From Streptococcus mitis SK564 (GTDB lineage Bacteria > Bacillota > Bacilli > Lactobacillales > Streptococcaceae): DNA of 64,000 nt. A program made the position numbers and the translations under genes. The DNA lies in assembly GCF_000148525.1 (NCBI RefSeq), contig NZ_AEDU01000006.1:62001-126000 (forward strand). The letters are read 5' to 3'. Below, one piece after another: positions 50,368 through 58,804 of this stretch (positions are counted from its first letter, which is position 1; each line of letters starts with the position of its first letter). The notes below the pieces were generated by a model. The model saw only the letters and a program-made list of their open reading frames with translations. It ran no database searches and had not been told where the DNA came from.

Positions 50368-50859
50368 TCAATTTTTTAAGCTACGAAATGCAATATCACC
50401 TACGGTCTGATTAACTTTATCTTTAGTGTTAACATAGGTCTTTGTAATTTCCTTGTCACTATGGGTTAGCGCTTCAGAAATTTCTTCAAGAGAAACTCCA
50501 GCTAGTTTTGCTAATGTGGCACCTGTGTGTCTCAATTTGTGAGGAGATGCAGGTGCTAATTCGGGATGTCTATGTCTAACTGATTTCATTCTATAGTTTA
50601 GATAGTCGATATGGAGAGGAAGATTAATGTTATTATTCCTGTCATTATATGTAAAAACAAACTGTTTTTGTGTTTGCCTCAGCCCGAAAAGTTTGAGCTC
50701 TTCTTGTTGTTTAACTTTCCAATTTGCTAGAAGCTCCATTAATTCAATTGGTGCTTTAAAAAGAGTTTTTTTATTTCCTTTAGTTGTTTTTAAATTAATT
50801 TTTCGGAAACTTAACTTTGAGAAATCTAGAGTTATGATTTTTAGGTTTGGATTCTTCAA
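50368..50859 (-). pseudogene. Tyrosine-type integrase, C-terminal half only
   Basis: 163 residues from a TTG codon at 50859. The C-terminal catalytic part has PHKLRHTGATLAKLAGVSLEEISEAL (HxLRHT box) and the end SDKEITKTYVNTKDKVNQ with the likely nucleophile Tyr. The N-terminal arm-binding and core-binding domains and the first catalytic Arg segment are missing. The remnant starts next to a 20-bp palindrome and borders the defence island, so the island may have arrived on an integrative element or prophage that later decayed. Confidence 0.85.
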
Positions 50860-50870
50860 TATACTTCTTC

Positions 50871-50890
50871 CCTATCCAAATTTGGATAGG
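50871..50890. repeat. 20-bp perfect palindrome
   Basis: CCTATCCAAATTTGGATAGG reads the same on both strands. It is directly upstream of the truncated integrase. It has no T-run of terminator quality. It could be an operator, a recombination half-site pair or chance. Confidence 0.6.
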
Positions 50891-51264
50891 ACTCTTCATT
50901 ATTTAAAATTAGACTTAGTATTTCAACACTATATTTCAAGTGAAATAACTCAGTTTTACTCAATTCATTTTTAAATTATTCTCTATATTTTTACAATGAT
51001 TTTTACTATGTCATAATATCCTTTGAATATTTTTTCTTTTAAATTATATATATCTTAGCAAAGAAAAATGAGCCTTTGAGATGAAAATTCTCAATTGACA
51101 AGAATTTAAGCTGAACTGTTCAAAAGGAAAACAAAAAGGCAAATAAAATATTATTAAATAAAAGATTATTAAATTCGGAAAAAAACGAAACTTCATTAGA
51201 AATAACATAAAATATTATGATATAATTTTTATTAGCAATAATAAGTTCCTATTACTTTAGAAAT
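50891..51264. other. AT-rich gap before the defence genes
   Basis: About 370 bp without a credible gene. Besides the extended -10 promoter near its end I see only AT-rich sequence and a possible deletion scar of the integrase gene. Confidence 0.6.
51218..51226 (+). promoter_or_regulatory. Extended -10 promoter of the Septu-type cassette
   Basis: TGATATAAT, 51 bp before ATG 51277. Confidence 0.65.
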
Positions 51265-51276
51265 ATGAGGTTAATG

Positions 51277-51966
51277 ATGTCCGGTATAAATGTGTTTGTA
51301 TTAGCTGGAGGCGCTGGATTAACAAACCCCTATGCGAATACAATAGAGAAAAAGGTTTCCAAGTCTAGTATTATATCAGCACTAGAAGATGAAAATGTTG
51401 ATAATAAGGACGATATAATGGAAATTCAGGAAGATAAAAACAAATTGTACTCTGTTTGGGGATATAGTGAGCGTGATAATAATTTGAAAAGTAATTCACC
51501 AAAGTCAGGGGATATTATATTTATAACTAATAAAAATGCTGCAATTTATTTAGCCACTGTATTTAAGGTGATCGAAGCTAAGAATTTAGATTTTATTTGG
51601 GCAGGGCGTCAAACCTGGAGATATAAAATTATACTGAAAGATGTACTTCGAATTTTCATTCCATACTCTGTAGATGGAGATATTACACAGTGGTGTCAAG
51701 AGCACCCACTTTCCCCTGGATTATCAAGTATTAGACATTTACTGAACATTTATGATAATATGGACAGTCAACTTGATTTTAGATATATTATTGGAAAACA
51801 GTTGAGAAAAGGCCCATTTCAAGGTTCTTTAAAAGTAACTATAGATAATGCTGCTAGATATCCAGATGTAGGTGAAATTGACATGAGTGATGTAGAAGTA
51901 GTTTTAAGTAGACTAGAATTATATTGTCAAACGGTTCACTTTGAGTGTATAGTAAAGGAAATTTGA
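51277..51966 (+). CDS. PUA/EVE-like domain protein leading the Septu-type cassette
   Basis: 229 residues from ATG 51277 (GAGG at 51267-51270; ATG 51274 and 51265 are in frame). The middle part, YSVWGYSERDNNLK...PKSGDIIFIT...AAIYLATVFKVIEA and TWRYKIILKDVLRIFIPY, has the layout of PUA-superfamily/EVE-like domains that read modified bases: an early Trp, a GD-I-(F/L) turn, a basic or aromatic loop and a WRY.I.L strand. This assignment is by pattern, not by a search. It lies one base before the ATPase gene, so it is probably part of the same system. Confidence 0.6.
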   Translation: MSGINVFVLAGGAGLTNPYANTIEKKVSKSSIISALEDENVDNKDDIMEIQEDKNKLYSVWGYSERDNNLKSNSPKSGDIIFITNKNAAIYLATVFKVIEAKNLDFIWAGRQTWRYKIILKDVLRIFIPYSVDGDITQWCQEHPLSPGLSSIRHLLNIYDNMDSQLDFRYIIGKQLRKGPFQGSLKVTIDNAARYPDVGEIDMSDVEVVLSRLELYCQTVHFECIVKEI

Positions 51967-51967
51967 A

Positions 51968-53617
51968 ATGAGATATAAGAAATTGAACCCAATAACTAGA
52001 TTAAATTATACCGATGAAATTGACTCTGTATATTGTATTGTTGGGAAAAATGGTTCGGGAAAAACTACCCTTGTAAATTCTTTATTATCCAGGAATAAAC
52101 AAATTATAAATGATTTATTTGAGGATATCGATGATATTTTTAACTATTCTTTTGTAAAATTTTCTAGCGCTATAGAACTTGTTCAGTTGGGACTCTTACC
52201 TGAGAATTCTTTTGATATTTCTACCTCAGCATTTTTAGACACTATGAATCTTATAAACTTACACAGGGAGGATTCGATTAAGCAGGTAGAAGTAATCAAT
52301 AGTTACTATAATAAAAACGAGGAAAATACGAAGTGGGAAGATTTAATTGAACTTTCAGGAAAAACTGTATCATTACGACTAAATCAAATAGGTGACGGGA
52401 TAATCTCTTATGGTAAAACTTATTTAAAAGGAACTGGCTTTTTAAAAGAATTCGAGGATAAGATCACTGAGATACCAACGCATGGATATAAAAATAAAGT
52501 ACTAAAAGTTTTAATGAGAAAATTTTTTGCTATATTCGCCACTGAGATTGTACCTCTATTTGAATATTTTAAGAAAGATAACCAAAATAGGACAAATGAA
52601 AATAATAGACAAGCGCTTATTAGTTTATTAGAAAATATAGATTTTAGAGCGATACAGCCAAGAGGAAAATTTTATGAAGATTTAGAAAAATTTTTAAAAA
52701 ATCATAATATAGACCAGGATATGGAAGGGAAAATTACTCAATTAACAAATTTTTTTGAAGATATAAGCAAAATTGTTAGCAATATTGGGAGAGAGCTTGA
52801 TTTTACTGTAGAAACTGATAGAGAAACATTAAATGTGATTTTAAAAAGTCTAAAAAATGAAGGATCAGATAATAGTATTTCTCGAGAAGTATTCTCCGTT
52901 CTAGAATTTGAATGGAGTGGTCTAAGTTCAGGTGAGCTAGCTCTAATCAATCTATTTGGACGCTTGAACAGTATTAAAAATGAAGTTAGAAAAAACATGG
53001 TTTTATTGCTCGATGAAGTTGACTTAGGTTTACATCCTGAATGGCAAAGAAAATGGGTAAAAAATATTTTACCTATTATTGGTAAAATTATGAAATCTCA
53101 AAATGGTTCCGTCCGTGTTGTTGTAACCACTCACTCGCCTATAATCTTATCGGATTTTATGAAAAAAGATATAATATATTTACCAATAGATGATTCTACA
53201 GAAAAATCTAGAACTTTTGGACAGAATATTTATACTCTATTCAAAGATTCATTTTTCTTAGAAGCCCCTAAAGGAGCATTTTCAGAACAAGTTATTGAAG
53301 ACTTATTGAATATATTTAGAAGTTCCTCAAATGAAAAAACGATTCAAGAGAGTGGTGCTTATAAAGGATTTATTAAGAAATATGGATTGAGTGGAGTGCC
53401 AGATGATACGATTCGAGAGTTTTTTGACGAATTGGTGGATATGATTGGTGAAGATATTATTCGAAATCACTTGAAAAAGCAGATAAAGAAAGCTAGATGG
53501 ATTAATGAGTCGAATGATAGTCTAGACTATGAGAAAGAAATAGATGAACTCAAAAAGCAGATAGAAGAACTCAAAAAGAAAAAGAACAAAAATGATAAAG
53601 ATAACCAATTTTTATAG
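51968..53617 (+). CDS. AAA/ABC-type ATPase, Septu PtuA-like
   Basis: 549 residues. Walker A VGKNGSGKTT at 25-34, a long helical insert (about 60-300), signature LSSGELALI near 318, Walker B VLLLDEVDLGLHPEW near 343, and TTHSPII near 386. The C-terminus is a Lys/Glu coiled coil (about 515-545). This OLD/RecF-type ATPase with an HNH partner overlapping by 26 bp is the Septu arrangement, in which the ATPase controls the nuclease. No TOPRIM motifs are seen, which argues against Gabija or OLD nucleases. Confidence 0.8.
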   Translation: MRYKKLNPITRLNYTDEIDSVYCIVGKNGSGKTTLVNSLLSRNKQIINDLFEDIDDIFNYSFVKFSSAIELVQLGLLPENSFDISTSAFLDTMNLINLHREDSIKQVEVINSYYNKNEENTKWEDLIELSGKTVSLRLNQIGDGIISYGKTYLKGTGFLKEFEDKITEIPTHGYKNKVLKVLMRKFFAIFATEIVPLFEYFKKDNQNRTNENNRQALISLLENIDFRAIQPRGKFYEDLEKFLKNHNIDQDMEGKITQLTNFFEDISKIVSNIGRELDFTVETDRETLNVILKSLKNEGSDNSISREVFSVLEFEWSGLSSGELALINLFGRLNSIKNEVRKNMVLLLDEVDLGLHPEWQRKWVKNILPIIGKIMKSQNGSVRVVVTTHSPIILSDFMKKDIIYLPIDDSTEKSRTFGQNIYTLFKDSFFLEAPKGAFSEQVIEDLLNIFRSSSNEKTIQESGAYKGFIKKYGLSGVPDDTIREFFDELVDMIGEDIIRNHLKKQIKKARWINESNDSLDYEKEIDELKKQIEELKKKKNKNDKDNQFL

Positions 53618-54557
53618 TGAAGAAGAAATAGAAAGATATTATCAATTTTTAATTGCTAAAAAACCGAAGAAAAAGTCAGGAGATACCTGGATATCTGATA
53701 GAAAAATAAACGAAGTCGGGATTAAGATTGTTGAATTTTTAAATAAATTACCTCGAAACGATACAGAAGAAATATCAGATTTTAAAGAGTTGATTACAAT
53801 GAGTTCTTCAAAATTGAAGAAATTTCATAGTTCCCTTAAAACAGAAGATTCAGCTTATTTACAATTATATAATGATGAAAGTAATCAAGAATTGCTAAAT
53901 CTTTATAAAAGCTATTATACAAGATTTTTTACAAGTAATGATAGGAAAATCAAAATTAAAAATAATATTAGCCTTATTAAAGATTTAGGAATCAGTGTCT
54001 GTCCATATTGTAATAGGAATTACATTAATTCTAGGCACGATAAATTAGGATGTGAGTTTGACCATTATTTTAACAAAGATAAGTTCCCTTTTTTTGCATT
54101 GACACTTTCGAATTTAATCCCATCGTGCAGTACTTGTAATAGGATAAAAGGGGAAAAAGATTATGATTTTTATCCTTTTGCCCCTGACTGGAAAGAGAAT
54201 GGTAAATTTATAGTTTCTCCACCAAGTAAAAAATCCTCAATAGCCCTTTTTTTTGATAGGGATTCTCAATCAGATAATCTTTTACAATTAGAAACTGCTT
54301 ATGAAATTCATGAGAAAGATGTTTCAGAGATGTTTAGAAGAGAGGAGATCTATTGTAAAGAGTATCGAGAAGATTTAATTAATCGTCTAAGTGGTAATGG
54401 TAAAGTAGATAATGAGTTTTCTGAAGAATTTTTCGATAGCATGATATTTGGAGAGATTGCTAATGATGGTTTTGATGATTATCTAAATCATTCACTATCA
54501 AAATTAAAAAAGGATACTTATGATTATATTGTTGAATTAAGAAAGGGAGAAGTGTGA
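53592..54557 (+). CDS. HNH endonuclease, Septu PtuB-like
   Basis: 321 residues. The nuclease core lies at about 137-190: CPYCNRNYIN, CEFDHYFNKDKFPFFAL and LIPSCSTCNRIKG, i.e. a CxxC...DH...N...CxxCN zinc-HNH. The N-terminal 130 residues are helical and the C-terminal 130 (including SEEFFDSMIFGEI) are of unknown fold. It starts inside the ATPase gene, so production is coupled. It should nick or cut DNA when released by the ATPase. Septu systems are known phage-defence pairs. Confidence 0.82.
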   Translation: MIKITNFYSEEEIERYYQFLIAKKPKKKSGDTWISDRKINEVGIKIVEFLNKLPRNDTEEISDFKELITMSSSKLKKFHSSLKTEDSAYLQLYNDESNQELLNLYKSYYTRFFTSNDRKIKIKNNISLIKDLGISVCPYCNRNYINSRHDKLGCEFDHYFNKDKFPFFALTLSNLIPSCSTCNRIKGEKDYDFYPFAPDWKENGKFIVSPPSKKSSIALFFDRDSQSDNLLQLETAYEIHEKDVSEMFRREEIYCKEYREDLINRLSGNGKVDNEFSEEFFDSMIFGEIANDGFDDYLNHSLSKLKKDTYDYIVELRKGEV

Positions 54558-54606
54558 CCGTGTCAAATTAAGTCTTTAAATATATCTGAATATTTAAAGA
54601 TATAGT

Positions 54607-54771
54607 ATGATGGATGATAAAGAGAGTAGAAAATATGACAATCGAAAGAAAAAACTAATGAAAGAATTTACACAATTACATGGAAAGAGATATAAGATTG
54701 ATAGAAGACTCTTTATAGATACTAGAAATTATAACCTCCTCATTGTTGTTAGTCCTTTTTATCATAACTAG
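54607..54771 (+). CDS. Possible 54-residue protein between the Septu and lipoprotein genes
   Basis: ATG 54607 to TAG 54769-54771 gives MMDDKESRKYDNRKKKLMKE... with a basic N-terminal half and a more hydrophobic end. No strong ribosome binding site is visible and I know no relative. It could be a small regulator or a remnant. Confidence 0.3.
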   Translation: MMDDKESRKYDNRKKKLMKEFTQLHGKRYKIDRRLFIDTRNYNLLIVVSPFYHN

Positions 54772-54802
54772 TATTGCTTTTTCAATCCTATTTTGTTAAA
54801 GT

Positions 54803-54811
54803 TGATATAAT
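54803..54811 (+). promoter_or_regulatory. Extended -10 promoter of the Ltp-like lipoprotein gene
   Basis: TGATATAAT, 52 bp before ATG 54864, with AGAGAGG at 54850-54856. Confidence 0.6.
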
Positions 54812-54863
54812 AATAAAATGTGTAAAATTGAATCACATTAAAATCTGAGAAGAGAGGTTAACA

Positions 54864-55142
54864 ATGAAAAAGCTAATAACAATTACTGCTGTTGTATTAG
54901 CAGCTTGCACTTCGAACTCTGATAATAGTAAAGGTTCAAATTCTTCAGAAGCTAAGGTTGAAAAAACAACATCTTCTTCAAGCAAAGCAGAACCAACTGC
55001 TGAGGATAAGGCTGCTCTCGAGAAAGCAAAACAAACTTTGGAGAGCTTCCATTCTTCAAAAGCAAAGCTCAAGTCTCTTATTGTTGAGCAGGAAAAATTT
55101 ACAGAAGAATTGGCTCAATATGCTGTAAATCATTTGAAATAG
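54864..55142 (+). CDS. Ltp-family small lipoprotein, superinfection-exclusion type
   Basis: 92 residues: signal MKKLITITAVVLAAC with the lipobox Cys at 15, a Ser/Lys-rich spacer (16-48) and one C-terminal repeat ALEKAKQTLESFHSSKAKL...EQEKFTEELAQYAVNHLK. This repeat fits the Ltp lipoprotein family (Pfam Lipoprotein_Ltp), whose phage TP-J34 member blocks DNA injection of related phages at the cell surface. Usual Ltp proteins carry two such repeats; this one has a single, complete one. Placement between two defence cassettes supports an anti-phage role; that is inference. Confidence 0.72.
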   Translation: MKKLITITAVVLAACTSNSDNSKGSNSSEAKVEKTTSSSSKAEPTAEDKAALEKAKQTLESFHSSKAKLKSLIVEQEKFTEELAQYAVNHLK

Positions 55143-55332
55143 GTTTTACGTTTAAGTAGGATTTATTCCTACTTTTAATTTTTACCTAAGAATAGCAACA
55201 AGGAATTCCAAGTTAATCCATTGATTAAATCTTTTTGAAAAATTTATAAATAGAATGTAATTAGTTGAATAAATAATAGATTTTTTTAGAAGCTTCTATT
55301 GTTATATCATATAGATATGAAAGCGTTTTTGT

Positions 55333-55341
55333 GGTATAATA
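55333..55341 (+). promoter_or_regulatory. Extended -10 promoter of mcrBC
   Basis: TGGTATAAT, 49 bp before ATG 55390, with GAGGA at 55377-55381. Confidence 0.7.
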
Positions 55342-55389
55342 ATTGTATCTGTATAGTATAAAAACAATAAGAATAGAGGATGAAAACAG

Positions 55390-57546
55390 ATGAATATTCA
55401 GAAACAATTTGATTGGACTAGTTTTTACCATGAGTTTGCACAAAAACTGGTAGTTTATAAAAATAATAGGCAGGAACTTGTAGGCAAAGTTAAAGACATT
55501 TATAAACTTTCAGGTATGTCAATGCCAACATTGGAGAAAGATAATAATTTGGTAGATATTGATCCTTTTACTGTATTTGGATTGTTTAATAAGAACCTGA
55601 GAGTTGAAAACAAGATTAAAATTTTAGATGCAATAGTAAAATTATTTGATTTAGAAAGTAAAGTTCCGAATTCTTTTGATGGTATACCAGTTCTCAATCC
55701 TCAAAATGCTACCTATTATCGTTTTATTGATGAAAGAAGTGATGAAGATATTGAAGAACTATGGTCACTATTTCTCTCGGCATTAGAATATGATAAGAAA
55801 AAAACTACTGATAATAAGGAAAAAGTTTCACACTACTTTGATATTGTAAACAATAAAAAAGGGAATGGTAATAGCAAAACTACCATAGGTTTGTATTGGA
55901 TTGCTCCGGATTCTTTTTTGAATTTAGATAGTCGAAATCGGTGGTATATTTTTGAATCTGGTAAATTTCCAACAGAAATTTCAAGTAGTTTACCAGGTAT
56001 AGATTCAAAGATAACTGCTGCAAAATATTTTCAAATAGCTGAAACAATAAATTCCTATTTCAATAGTACAGAAGCCAAGTTTAAGAATTTTAAAGAATTA
56101 TCTTTTGAAGCATGGAAGTATTCTGAAGTAGTGAATAAAAAAAGTCGAGAACTCAAGATGGTGGCAGAATCTTCAGCTTTGATGGATGATGAGAATGAAA
56201 CAATAAGGTATTGGGTATATGCTCCAGGGGAAGGTTCTTATATGTGGGAGGACTTTTACAAGCGTGGAGTAATGGCTATAGGATGGAATGAAATTGGAGA
56301 TCTTAGTTTATTTAAAAATAAATCAGAGATCAAAGAGGCAATGAAAAAAATTTATGGTCCTAACTTATCATACCAGAATGCAACACATGCTACTTGGCAA
56401 TTTGCCAATGAAATGAAAGTTGGAGATATTATTTTTGTAAAAAAAGGTAGAAGTCAACTTATTGGGCGTGGGATTGTTACCTCTGACTATTTCTATGACT
56501 CTGAAGCTGAGGAGTATAATCATATAAGAATAGTGAATTGGACTCATCATGGAGAATGGCATTATCCAGGTAAAGCAGCTATGAAAACTTTAACCGATGT
56601 AACTCCCTATATTGATGTTGTAGAGAAACTAAAAAATATTTTTGATGATGATACATCTGAAGATGTTGAAGAAGTTGAAAAATCATATTCTTCATATACA
56701 AAGGAGGATTTTCTAAATGATGTATTTATGTCGGAAGAAGAGTATGAAAGATTGAGGTCTGTTCTTGTTTTTAAAAAGAATATTATCTTACAAGGGGCCC
56801 CGGGTGTAGGTAAAACATATACTGCAAAACGCTTAGCTTATTCTTTTATAGGAGAAAAAAATATTGATAGAGTCAAGATAGTTCAATTTCATCAAAGCTA
56901 TTCATATGAAGATTTTATCATGGGGTTTAGACCTTCTGATATTGGGTTTGAATTAAGAAAAGGTACATTTTATAATTTCTGTAAACGAGCAGAACTAGAT
57001 GCTGTTAATGATTATTTCTTTATAATTGATGAAATTAATCGTGGAAATTTAAGTAAGATATTTGGCGAACTATTTATGCTACTTGAGAATGATAAAAGAG
57101 GGGCATCTTTACAACTCGTTTATTCGGATGAAAAGTTCGCTATTCCAGATAATCTTTATATCATTGGTATGATGAATACAGCAGACAGAAGTTTAGCTAT
57201 GTTAGATTATGCTTTGAGAAGACGGTTTGCATTTTTCGAATTAAAACCAGGGTTTGAAACTGATGGGTTTAAATCCTATCAATTAACTATAAATAATAGT
57301 AAGTTAAATAACCTAATTACCTGTATTAAAAATCTAAATTATGCTATTGTTTCAGATGAGACTTTGGGTGAAGGATTCTGTATTGGCCATAGTTATTTTT
57401 GTAACTTGAAACCTGAGAGTGTGGATGACCAAGTGATTTCTAATATTGTTGAATATGAACTTGTACCGTTGTTAAAAGAATATTGGTTTGATGAACCAAA
57501 TCTGGTAATAGAATGGAGCGAAAGCTTAAGGAGTGCAATTAAGTGA
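55390..57546 (+). CDS. mcrB: McrB-type GTPase with internal EVE-like domain
   Basis: 718 residues. Residues 1-260 form an unassigned N-terminal part (FDWTSFYHEFAQKL..., with SFDGIPVLNPQNATYYRF). Residues about 274-400 look like an EVE/PUA-type modified-base reader: YWVYAPGEGSYMWEDF, GVMAIGWNEIGDL, MKVGDIIFVKKG and VNWTHHGEWHYP. Residues about 460-718 are the McrB AAA+ motor: Walker A GAPGVGKTYT near 470, FIIDEINRGNLSKIFGEL near 546, and MMNTADRSLAMLDYALRRRF (sensor and Arg finger). It should recognise modified DNA and drive McrC. The stop overlaps the mcrC start. Confidence 0.88.
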   Translation: MNIQKQFDWTSFYHEFAQKLVVYKNNRQELVGKVKDIYKLSGMSMPTLEKDNNLVDIDPFTVFGLFNKNLRVENKIKILDAIVKLFDLESKVPNSFDGIPVLNPQNATYYRFIDERSDEDIEELWSLFLSALEYDKKKTTDNKEKVSHYFDIVNNKKGNGNSKTTIGLYWIAPDSFLNLDSRNRWYIFESGKFPTEISSSLPGIDSKITAAKYFQIAETINSYFNSTEAKFKNFKELSFEAWKYSEVVNKKSRELKMVAESSALMDDENETIRYWVYAPGEGSYMWEDFYKRGVMAIGWNEIGDLSLFKNKSEIKEAMKKIYGPNLSYQNATHATWQFANEMKVGDIIFVKKGRSQLIGRGIVTSDYFYDSEAEEYNHIRIVNWTHHGEWHYPGKAAMKTLTDVTPYIDVVEKLKNIFDDDTSEDVEEVEKSYSSYTKEDFLNDVFMSEEEYERLRSVLVFKKNIILQGAPGVGKTYTAKRLAYSFIGEKNIDRVKIVQFHQSYSYEDFIMGFRPSDIGFELRKGTFYNFCKRAELDAVNDYFFIIDEINRGNLSKIFGELFMLLENDKRGASLQLVYSDEKFAIPDNLYIIGMMNTADRSLAMLDYALRRRFAFFELKPGFETDGFKSYQLTINNSKLNNLITCIKNLNYAIVSDETLGEGFCIGHSYFCNLKPESVDDQVISNIVEYELVPLLKEYWFDEPNLVIEWSESLRSAIK

Positions 57547-58601
57547 TACCAATAAAGAATGTCTATTATATGCTAACTTATGCGTTCAGTGTCTTAAAAG
57601 GTCAAGGATATAAGAAACTTTCTACTGAAGAATTCCAAAATACTGCGGATCTCATGAGTGCTATTCTAGTTAAGGCCATGGTAATTCAACTTAAGAGAGG
57701 ATTAGAGAAAAAGTATATCTCTAAAACCGAAGAACTTTCAACGTTGAGAGGAAAAATTGAGATAGGTGAATCATTAAAGAGTCAAAGTTCTTTTAGAAAA
57801 AGGGTGATTTGTTCATATGAGGAATTTTCAGTAGACAATACAATGAATCGTATTATAAAATCTACTTTACATCTTTTATTGAAATCAGATATTCCCAAAA
57901 AACGGAAAAAAGAATTACGGAAGATATTGGTATTTTTCAATGAAATTGATATTATTGATTTAAATAAAGTAAATTGGAAGTTTCAATATAATAGAAATAA
58001 TCAATCCTATAGAATGATTATTTCTATTTGTTATTTGGTTGTAAAGGGGTTGTTGCAAACGACCTCAGATGGCCAGATGAAACTCATGGATTTTTTAGAT
58101 GAGCAACAAATGAATCGTTTATATGAAAAGTTTATTCTTGAATATTACAAAAAGCATTATCCACAGTTAAAGCCGAATGCTTCCCAGATACCTTGGGCTT
58201 TAGATGACGGTATTGGTGACATGTTACCGATAATGCAAAGTGACATTCAACTTCAAAAAGAGAACAATATTTTGATTATTGATGCTAAATACTATTCAAG
58301 TACTACTCAAGCACGTTTCGATAAGTACACAATCCATTCTAATAATCTGTATCAGATATTTACATATGTGAAAAACCGCCAGTATCAATTTGGAGAAAAT
58401 AAATGTATAGTATCAGGTATGTTGTTGTATGCAAAAACTAATGAGGAAATTCAGCCTGATAATATTTATCAGTTTCATGGAAATCAGATTAGTGTTCGTA
58501 CGTTGGATTTGAATTTATCGTTTAAAGAAATAGAAGAGCAGCTAGACTTGATTGTATTATCTCAATTCAATGAGCAGTTGAAAATATTGTATGATATTTA
58601 A
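57543..58601 (+). CDS. mcrC: McrC-type restriction endonuclease subunit
   Basis: 352 residues starting MIPIKNVYYMLTYAF, the standard N-terminus of McrC family proteins, followed by LRGKIEIGES and a C-terminal PD-(D/E)xK nuclease with QSDIQLQKENNILIIDAKYY near 231-250. The start (GTG 57543) overlaps the McrB stop by 4 bp. With McrB it forms a type IV restriction system that cuts modified DNA. Confidence 0.88.
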   Translation: MIPIKNVYYMLTYAFSVLKGQGYKKLSTEEFQNTADLMSAILVKAMVIQLKRGLEKKYISKTEELSTLRGKIEIGESLKSQSSFRKRVICSYEEFSVDNTMNRIIKSTLHLLLKSDIPKKRKKELRKILVFFNEIDIIDLNKVNWKFQYNRNNQSYRMIISICYLVVKGLLQTTSDGQMKLMDFLDEQQMNRLYEKFILEYYKKHYPQLKPNASQIPWALDDGIGDMLPIMQSDIQLQKENNILIIDAKYYSSTTQARFDKYTIHSNNLYQIFTYVKNRQYQFGENKCIVSGMLLYAKTNEEIQPDNIYQFHGNQISVRTLDLNLSFKEIEEQLDLIVLSQFNEQLKILYDI

Positions 58602-58804
58602 ATAAAATTTTGAAAGTTATTTCAATCTCTAATCTTTTAGGGAATACTAATAAAAACTGTTATCATAATTTTAATCGTAATAGTAATAGTAGTTAATTTT
58701 TAAAGAGTTTAACGATGTAACTAATAAATATACTAGTAAGTATATGTCGAATAAGATGTTGCGTTGAATAAATTGAGAAACAATGGAGAATGAAGGGGTA
58801 ATAT
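58602..58804. other. Gap between mcrC and the RloC-like gene
   Basis: About 200 bp, AT-rich, with no gene. It contains a GAAGGGG ribosome binding site before ATG 58805 and TATACT at about 58728 as a possible -10 box. Confidence 0.5.

Noticed and set aside
51968-53617. Gabija GajA or OLD-type nuclease
   Set aside because: No TOPRIM Glu/Asp motifs are visible after the ATPase part, and the partner is an HNH protein instead of a UvrD-like helicase.
51277-54557. Retron with Septu effectors
   Set aside because: No reverse transcriptase (YxDD) frame or msr/msd-like inverted repeat was found near the PtuAB-like pair.
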